Positions 39,574 to 45,983 of a stretch of 45,983 nt of DNA are shown in pieces (the first letter of the stretch is position 1; each line of letters opens with the position of its first letter). This DNA is from Promethearchaeota archaeon (GTDB lineage Archaea; Asgardarchaeota; Lokiarchaeia; Sigyniarchaeales; SOKP01): positions 1 through 45,983 of the forward strand of contig JAGXNP010000005.1 in the NCBI GenBank assembly GCA_019894885.1, given 5' to 3'. The notes below the pieces were generated by a model, which was not told the origin of the DNA, ran no database searches, and worked only from the letters and a program-made list of their open reading frames with translations. A program made the position numbers and the translations under genes.

Positions 39574-40150
39574 TATGCCAAAAAACAAATTTAAATATGA
39601 TTTAGGCACGATTCATGGAAGATTTCAAATTTTCCATAACGACCATATGAAATTTTTAATGGCCGGAAAAAAATTATGCAAACACTTAATAGTGGGAATC
39701 ACTAACCCGGATCCATCTCTAACGAAAGAACACGACTCAAATCCACATCGCAGTACGCCTGTTGCTAACCCTTTAACATACTATGAGCGATATGTAATGA
39801 TTAAAGAAGCTTTGTTAGAAGAGGGACTCAAGTTCTCAGAATTTTCAATAGTACCGTTTCCTATTAATGTTCCTGAGTTGCTAAAATATTATGTCCCCAT
39901 GGATGTGGTGTTTTTCCTCTCGATTTACGATGGTTGGGGAAGACAAAAGAAAGTGTATTTAGAGTCGTTAGGGTTAAAAGTTCATGTTCTATGGGAAGTA
40001 CCGTTAGAGAAAAAAGGATTGAGTGGAACCGATATTCGCTATTCAATGATAAAAGGAGAACCCTGGGAACATTTCTTGCCCACCGCTGTCGTCAAACTTG
40101 TAAAAAAATGGGAAATAATAACAAGAATAAGGGAATTAAGCATAAAATAA
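39574..40150 (+). CDS. Nicotinamide-nucleotide adenylyltransferase-like nucleotidyltransferase
   Basis: Likely start MPKNKFKYDLGTIHGRFQIFHNDHMKFLMAGK; HxxH nucleotidyltransferase motif and SGTDIRYSMIKGEPWEHFLP C-terminal motif. The track start (39515) is further upstream. Confidence 0.85.
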
Positions 40151-40235
40151 ATTAAATCGTTCTATTATTTCATCTTAATACTGCAACCTAAGACTTAGAA
40201 TCCCAATCTTAATAGAAATTTTGAGGATCATTTCT

Positions 40236-42920
40236 TCAATTTTCCGAGGAAGCTAACGGAATTAAAAGAATAAAGTTACTTCCCTTGGAATAATCTCCAG
40301 GAACTTTATCTTCTACCCAAATAAAACCATGATACCTATCTATAAGAATCTTAACGAGCGTTAATCCAATGCCCATTCCTTTGGTGTATTCGTCTTTTTT
40401 GTGCCCTTTTTGAAAAATATTTTCTTTCCTTTCGTTAGTAATTCCTATTGCATTGTCGATAAATTCCATTTTTAGAAATTGAACTCCGTCTTTTTCTTCC
40501 TTGGTTAAACGTATCGTTATTTTTTTGATAGAATTTTGGTTATGTTTTATAGCGTTAATTAAAAGATTTTCAAAAACATCAAGTATTAGATCGTTTGCGA
40601 ACACAAAAATTTGTGTAATGCCGGAATCGACGCTAATTTCAACGCTTTTTCCCTCATAACATTCGTTAATGTATTTAATACATTTTGTTAGTGATTTGCA
40701 AATATCAATGGATTTAAGGACAGGTTTATCACTATTAATTTCCGACATTCTTTGGACATTTTTGATTAAAAGTTTTGCTCTCATAACTTGCTCTCTGATT
40801 CTAGTAAGATTAACTTTTACATCTTTCGCTTTCTCTGGATCTTCTAAAAAAAGAGAACATAGTTGGGAAGAACCATTAATAACAAAGAGAATATTCGAGA
40901 TGTCGTGAGCAAATAAATTTTTATAAAAATCCGCTTGATCGTACGCGACTCTATATTTTTCTTCGGATTCTAGTAATTTTTGTCGGATTTTTTTTTGTTC
41001 AGTAATATTTCGATTTATACTACCTAACATAAATCCTTTTTTTGTTCTAATTGAGAAAGGTAACAGTTGAATACATTGATAAGAGCCATCAGCGCTTTGG
41101 ACGTCAATTTCTTGGAGCTTATTAAGCCATGGAGCTTTCCCTGTTTTAAAAAAGTTTTCTAAAATGGATTTTAGTAAATTATAACTCTTAAACGTCCTAT
41201 ATTTCTCTGGCATATCCCTATAAAAAGCTTCCCAAGCGAGTTGACCAATTCTATCCTTTTTTTGAATTCCAGACATTCTTTCTTGCTCCTTATTCCATTT
41301 AATTATAATCCCATTTTCATCTGTGAGAGTAACACCATCTTGGGATTCTTCAAAGAATTTCTGAAACAATTCCTCGCTTTCTCGAATTTTTTCTTCCACC
41401 TTTTTCCTTTCTGAGATGTCTGTAATTATGACTTGGATTAAATTGGCGTCTCCAACTTTCACCATTGCAGTTTGAACTTCTATCCACTCTAAATTAGGTT
41501 CTATTAAATTTTTATTCAAAATATCCATTTGAAATTCAAAAGTATCTGAAAATCCTTTATGGAATAAATCCTTGTATATAGTTTTAAGCTTCTTTATATG
41601 TTTTAAAGGAATAAAATTTAAATTGAGAAAATTTTTACCAATTAAATCGTTTTTATTCATATCTTTTAAATACTTGAGCGTGTTTTGATTGAAATCAATA
41701 AGATCTCCTTTTTCATTTATTAAAATTATCATATACGGAGAATTTTCGAACAAGTGTCGATATTTTTCTTCTGATTCTTTAAGAGCTTTTTCAGTTTTTT
41801 TCCTCTCGGTAATATCGCGAGATATAAATAAGTATTTTTGATCACCTTTTTCATCAGTAAACATTTTTGCCTTGTTCTCAACCCATACCCAATTACCATT
41901 TTTATGTTTTATCCTCGTTTCATGCGTATTTTCTCCATATTTGAACAATTTGACCATAAACCGTCGGACTTTTTTATAATCATTAGGATGGTTTAACATA
42001 CTTGAATTTTTACCTAATAGTTCTTGCTTAGTGTAACCTAATAAATTTTTGAGAGAAATTTCGTTTACATATTCCATTTCAAATTTTTCGTTTAAAACTC
42101 TTATGAGATCGTTAGATTGTTCCGTAATAAGACGATAGTTTTCTTCGGATTCCTTTAATTTAAATTCAATTGATTTTCGTTTTGCTATATCTCTTAGTAT
42201 AATGATTCCTTTTAATTCACCCCTGATGCCAGTAAATGTTTTCCCGATTGCTTCCATCCACACGTAATAACCTTCTTTGTGTCGATATCTTATTTCTGTT
42301 ACCGCCTGACCGTCTTCGATTCCTTTTTTTACACTAAGAAGTGCTGTTTTTATATCATCAGGGTGGATAAAATCTAATCCTGAGAACCCAATAATTTCTT
42401 CTTTTGAATATCCTAATAAATTCTTAAGTGCTTGCTCATTTACATATTCAGCTTCGTATTTTTCATTAGTCATTATAAGTATATCGTTTGCGTTTTCTGT
42501 AATAAGATGGGAAATCTCCTCAGATTCTTTAGCTTTCTGTTCTAAGAGGTTTTGCTTAGTTCTATTTATCGTTTGAACTAAAATAAAGTCAGGGGGAATA
42601 AAATCCGTTTTAACTAATAACGATTTGACCTCATTTGATATATTGCAAAAATATTTAATATCTTTTGAAATAGATGTAGATTTATTAGCACATTCTTTTA
42701 AAACACGCATTAAATCTATGTTCTCTTTATAGTATTCTGATGCTATAGAACCCAATTTATTCTTAATTTCTCCGTTTGTTTCTAAGTAGGCTGCGTTATT
42801 ATAATCAATTAAAAAAAGATTATTTTGCCGATTTTGCCAAGCATAAATAGGAATTGGGATAGTATTCAAAAATGATTTTAATTTTTTTGGTGATTTTATT
42901 AATATATTTGCCAAACTCAT
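40236..42920 (-). CDS. Multi-PAS sensor histidine kinase
   Basis: At least four PAS/PAC repeats (e.g. RDITERKKTEKALKESEEKYRHLFENSP), H-box-like LFAHDISNILFVINGSSQL, and HATPase NAIKHNQNS / GMGIGLTLVKILIDRYHG. Confidence 0.93.
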   Translation of the reverse strand: MSLANILIKSPKKLKSFLNTIPIPIYAWQNRQNNLFLIDYNNAAYLETNGEIKNKLGSIASEYYKENIDLMRVLKECANKSTSISKDIKYFCNISNEVKSLLVKTDFIPPDFILVQTINRTKQNLLEQKAKESEEISHLITENANDILIMTNEKYEAEYVNEQALKNLLGYSKEEIIGFSGLDFIHPDDIKTALLSVKKGIEDGQAVTEIRYRHKEGYYVWMEAIGKTFTGIRGELKGIIILRDIAKRKSIEFKLKESEENYRLITEQSNDLIRVLNEKFEMEYVNEISLKNLLGYTKQELLGKNSSMLNHPNDYKKVRRFMVKLFKYGENTHETRIKHKNGNWVWVENKAKMFTDEKGDQKYLFISRDITERKKTEKALKESEEKYRHLFENSPYMIILINEKGDLIDFNQNTLKYLKDMNKNDLIGKNFLNLNFIPLKHIKKLKTIYKDLFHKGFSDTFEFQMDILNKNLIEPNLEWIEVQTAMVKVGDANLIQVIITDISERKKVEEKIRESEELFQKFFEESQDGVTLTDENGIIIKWNKEQERMSGIQKKDRIGQLAWEAFYRDMPEKYRTFKSYNLLKSILENFFKTGKAPWLNKLQEIDVQSADGSYQCIQLLPFSIRTKKGFMLGSINRNITEQKKIRQKLLESEEKYRVAYDQADFYKNLFAHDISNILFVINGSSQLCSLFLEDPEKAKDVKVNLTRIREQVMRAKLLIKNVQRMSEINSDKPVLKSIDICKSLTKCIKYINECYEGKSVEISVDSGITQIFVFANDLILDVFENLLINAIKHNQNSIKKITIRLTKEEKDGVQFLKMEFIDNAIGITNERKENIFQKGHKKDEYTKGMGIGLTLVKILIDRYHGFIWVEDKVPGDYSKGSNFILLIPLASSEN

Positions 42921-43177
42921 GAGAAGACCCTTTAATTTTATATTGTTAATTATTTTAAGTGTTTAATTTTCAACCCTAAAGCTGGTGCTTAGTTATGATT
43001 TTCTTAGCCTAAAGAAAATCTATTCTACATTATTAGTCAATGATTTATTTTATAAACTTTATACATTTTAGTGAATATTTGAAATTTTTTTGGTTAAATA
43101 GAGTTTACATTATCTTCAATAAATCGCTATTAGCTCTCACATTATACAATTTTATTACCTTAAAACTAGTTTTGAAA

Positions 43178-43219
43178 TTACTGGAGGTTCTTTCCAGTAA
43201 TGCATTTCTTAAAAGAAAT
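43178..43219 (-). repeat. Two adjacent small inverted repeats downstream of the C25 peptidase gene
   Basis: TTACTGGA…TCCAGTAA (43178-43185/43193-43200) and ATTTCT…AGAAAT (43204-43219). Confidence 0.4.
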
Positions 43220-43241
43220 ACACTGAAGGATTAAAAACGAG

Positions 43242-45401
43242 CTAAAACCGTGAATCTTTTTTGAAACTTCTCACACTTTTGAAGACAACTATGCATGAAC
43301 TACCGAAAAGAGAAACTATTAACAGCGATAATACAACGATAGGAATGTAACTCAATGGGGGTTCTATCTTGAAACTAATTATTTGATTGCCAATAATCGT
43401 ATTATTACAATAGTCACGAGCTACAAACATCATGATGTAATCACCAGGTTGTAACTTATTTAACATAAAACTAAATCTCTTTCGATTCTGGTTCCATGAA
43501 TTGAGATATTGGTGGAATTCGTACGTCTTCATATCATTTGTGGAAACTAAGAGAAATAAACTTTCTAAACCCGATTCATTCTCGTTCAATCTTATGTCGA
43601 ACTGCATGTTGTCCAAAACAGTTGGTTCAAGAGGTAAACAATATACATTCGCAATTTCTGGTTGAATCGTGTCAGGAATCGTTCTAAAGCTATAGTTGGA
43701 GGGAATTAAATTATGACCTGTGATAACAACGCTATAATTTTCGTACGGTCGGTCAGGCAACCTAATGATAACTTGACCGTTCTTGTCGGCACATACCGTA
43801 TGATAACTACCATTAGAAGATTTAAAATGGACTCGAGCGTAAGGAACAAGTTCAGAATTAACATCATTAATTGAAGTATTTATCAACTGCCCTGAGAAAT
43901 AATAATCCTCAAAGGGATATTGAATATTTATAGGCGCCTTGGTGTAAATATCGACTATCGGATCTCCAAGCAAGTTATAAGTTAGAATGTTTTTTCTCTC
44001 AAATTCGAATCGAATCGAACTTCTATCTTCTCTATCTCCAGTAAAATAATCGCTCTCTAAATACGCTACTTTAGAATCAAATAAAGCTTGACCTTGCCGA
44101 AACTTTTTCTCCTCAAAAAACTGCTGCCAAAACAACTTAGCGTTCCCCCTATTAAGTTTTTCTAAATAATAATCATAATCCAAATACCAAGTTACGCGAA
44201 GCCCGCCAATATAACCAATAGCACCAGAGCTACTTTGCTTAATAAGACGTTCTCCTATGCTGTTATCCTCTTTACCAGCAAAAGAAATATCGTAAGAGCT
44301 AGTAGAACAAGCGTCGGCGTAAAATAAGGAGGGCATATACATATTACTGCTTGATAAAGCATCTACATTGTTATAATAACTTGAACTAAATGATAAACTA
44401 ACATCGGTAATTTTAGAGGGGTCCCCATGACCAGCAATAATAACAGTTGAATATCCTGAATTAAATTCAGAACGGAAACTAGTCGTAGTAAGAGAGTCAA
44501 GATTATTTGGGGATGGTGGTTCGCTTGGGTTAAAATTAGAAGTTGTTTTTGTCAAATGGGTAAAATTGCTTTCAGAAATTACAGAATTTTGCCAAATGTA
44601 TTCTGTAAGGCGTGCTTCGTCTTCAGGAGGAGAATTCGACGATATACCCCCAGCTAAAAGCATTTGATTCATCCAGCTACCTATAAAGGGGTCACTCTCG
44701 TATTTAAGGGTTTTATTAATCATATACGCTAACTCGGAGGGATTACTCGCAGGAAGTCTGCCAACATAGACGTCTGGAACCCAAGTTATCTCGTCAATTC
44801 CGTTAGCGTTATATACTTCCGATTCTCCATAGTATCCATCTCCATCGTCGTCCCAAGTACCAGAAAGCGATGAATAGTAAAAATCTGTGGGTTTTAAAGT
44901 ACTTGAACCAACATTCTCTGATCCATCATATAAAACCGTATCAGGATTATATACATATCTTATGGGAATTAAACTCTCTTCAGCGTCACCAGCCAGAAGA
45001 ACCCATCGAATGTTTTCCTTTTCGTAAAAATCCTTTATCATGTTCCTAATCTTCTCGGGAGTATCAACACCGTCGTATTCCGAAAAATTCGAAAGAATTT
45101 GAGTTTTTACTCCAATACTATCTCTCCATTCTTTTAAAGGTTTTACAGCGTCAATAAATTGACTGTCGTTGGGTGTAATTATTAGCATTTCCGTTTTAGG
45201 ATCGTTCCAAGAAACTTGATTAATACCGGGAAGATGTGTGAGATCTAGAGTAGAGTTATAATCGTTGAGAAGTATTGTACTTGCGACAACTGGTCTATCA
45301 CTCTTAAAAAATAAATGAGAGAAGGATAGTATCGAAGGAAAAAACAAAATCAATAACAAGATAATGGAACTTCTTCTTTTCAAGAGATTAGGTTTTTTCA
45401 T
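43242..45401 (-). CDS. Gingipain-like C25 family cysteine peptidase, secreted and membrane anchored
   Basis: N-terminal signal-like segment; MLIITPNDSQFIDAVKPLKEWRDSIGVKTQ...WVLLAGDAE...YVGRLPASNPSE...VIIAGHGDPS...YADACSTSSYD; C-terminal TM segment. Confidence 0.9.
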   Translation of the reverse strand: MKKPNLLKRRSSIILLLILFFPSILSFSHLFFKSDRPVVASTILLNDYNSTLDLTHLPGINQVSWNDPKTEMLIITPNDSQFIDAVKPLKEWRDSIGVKTQILSNFSEYDGVDTPEKIRNMIKDFYEKENIRWVLLAGDAEESLIPIRYVYNPDTVLYDGSENVGSSTLKPTDFYYSSLSGTWDDDGDGYYGESEVYNANGIDEITWVPDVYVGRLPASNPSELAYMINKTLKYESDPFIGSWMNQMLLAGGISSNSPPEDEARLTEYIWQNSVISESNFTHLTKTTSNFNPSEPPSPNNLDSLTTTSFRSEFNSGYSTVIIAGHGDPSKITDVSLSFSSSYYNNVDALSSSNMYMPSLFYADACSTSSYDISFAGKEDNSIGERLIKQSSSGAIGYIGGLRVTWYLDYDYYLEKLNRGNAKLFWQQFFEEKKFRQGQALFDSKVAYLESDYFTGDREDRSSIRFEFERKNILTYNLLGDPIVDIYTKAPINIQYPFEDYYFSGQLINTSINDVNSELVPYARVHFKSSNGSYHTVCADKNGQVIIRLPDRPYENYSVVITGHNLIPSNYSFRTIPDTIQPEIANVYCLPLEPTVLDNMQFDIRLNENESGLESLFLLVSTNDMKTYEFHQYLNSWNQNRKRFSFMLNKLQPGDYIMMFVARDYCNNTIIGNQIISFKIEPPLSYIPIVVLSLLIVSLFGSSCIVVFKSVRSFKKDSRF

Positions 45402-45825
45402 TTTAGTATCCGAAAGGTAATAACCTTAGATAAATAATATAATAGAGCTATTTAATTATAACATCTTTGATTTTATTTAAAAGCTATATTGTTTAAATAT
45501 AACCAGTACTAAAAGAACGAAGGTTAAAATATTTCGATGTAAGTTTTAACACTATAAAAGATCTTTATTTCGTTTGATTTCTTAGATAGTAGTAGGTTTC
45601 AGTGGATTGAATAAGTAAAGTTAATATCCCTTTCTCACTTTATCCTTTAATTTATCAAGGAATTTTTCTCGATCTACACAGAAACCCTATTTAAAAGTTT
45701 AGTAACCTTGGAACTCTTTAATATTTTCAAATTAAATATAAAATAAAATAAAATAAAAGTAGATTAGTTATTGCTTTCGTTTCACATTAAATAAATAAAT
45801 AATTAGTCTATTTCTCTATTATCAA

Positions 45826-45983
45826 ATGAAATTAATACAAAAGTTAGTAAAAAAGAAGGACACTCTTAAGGAGAGTTTCTTTAAAAGCGTAATATATAGG
45901 ATAATTACAATCTTACTTGGAATGTTAGTTATTTTCATAGTTACAGGGAATTTGTTTGCTGCCTTTTCTATCGGATTTGCCAC
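45826..45983 (+). CDS. DUF2061-like membrane protein (3' end outside the window)
   Basis: MKLIQKLVKKKDTLKESFFKSVIYRIITILLGMLVIFIVTGNLFAAFSIGFA... resembles the DUF2061 N-terminal pattern. Confidence 0.6.
   Translation, partial: MKLIQKLVKKKDTLKESFFKSVIYRIITILLGMLVIFIVTGNLFAAFSIGFA

Noticed and set aside
43178-43219. Inverted repeats as a novel regulatory RNA
   Set aside because: Short simple hairpins at the 3' side of the C25 peptidase gene; most simply 3'-end/termination structure, no second copy seen.
1-45983. CRISPR array, prophage or IS element
   Set aside because: No regularly spaced direct repeats, transposase/integrase or phage structural genes were seen.

Overview
This is an AT-rich archaeal chromosome segment, most plausibly Asgard (Lokiarchaeia-like) judging by gene content and style; that taxonomic call is inference. 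It carries about 25 confident protein genes. They include an ABC transporter ATPase, a giant 2712-aa polytopic membrane protein, a GH4 glycosidase, a DapL-like aminotransferase, a DUF134 regulator and three HTH/Cys-rich/2x[4Fe-4S] paralogs. Further genes encode an alkaline-phosphatase-superfamily enzyme, family-B DNA polymerase, an MFS transporter, a Tes/MJ0619-like radical SAM enzyme, a MoaD/ThiS-like protein, NAPRTase, a SWIM protein, an alpha/beta hydrolase, a membrane PHP protein, an Mre11-like nuclease, an NMNAT-like protein, a multi-PAS histidine kinase and a C25 peptidase. There is also one intron-containing tRNA-Thr(UGU). The strongest candidates for new biology are: (1) a duplicated structured RNA leader (about 13838-14040 and 14459-14667), each copy followed by a possible Shine-Dalgarno-sequestering helix and by one of two paralogous small proteins; (2) a protein joining a possible longin-like N-terminal region to a single TBP repeat, with an in-frame upstream extension that lacks a canonical start; (3) a DapL-like gene whose required N-terminus can only start at a non-canonical codon (ATT) directly after a stop; (4) a polyprenol-kinase-like gene split at a T7 run inside a likely lipid operon; (5) an internal tandem duplication beside the PolB catalytic motif A, plus two PIP-box-like motifs; (6) two decayed gene remnants flanking the tRNA gene. 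All calls come from reading the sequence; no database search or folding program was run.
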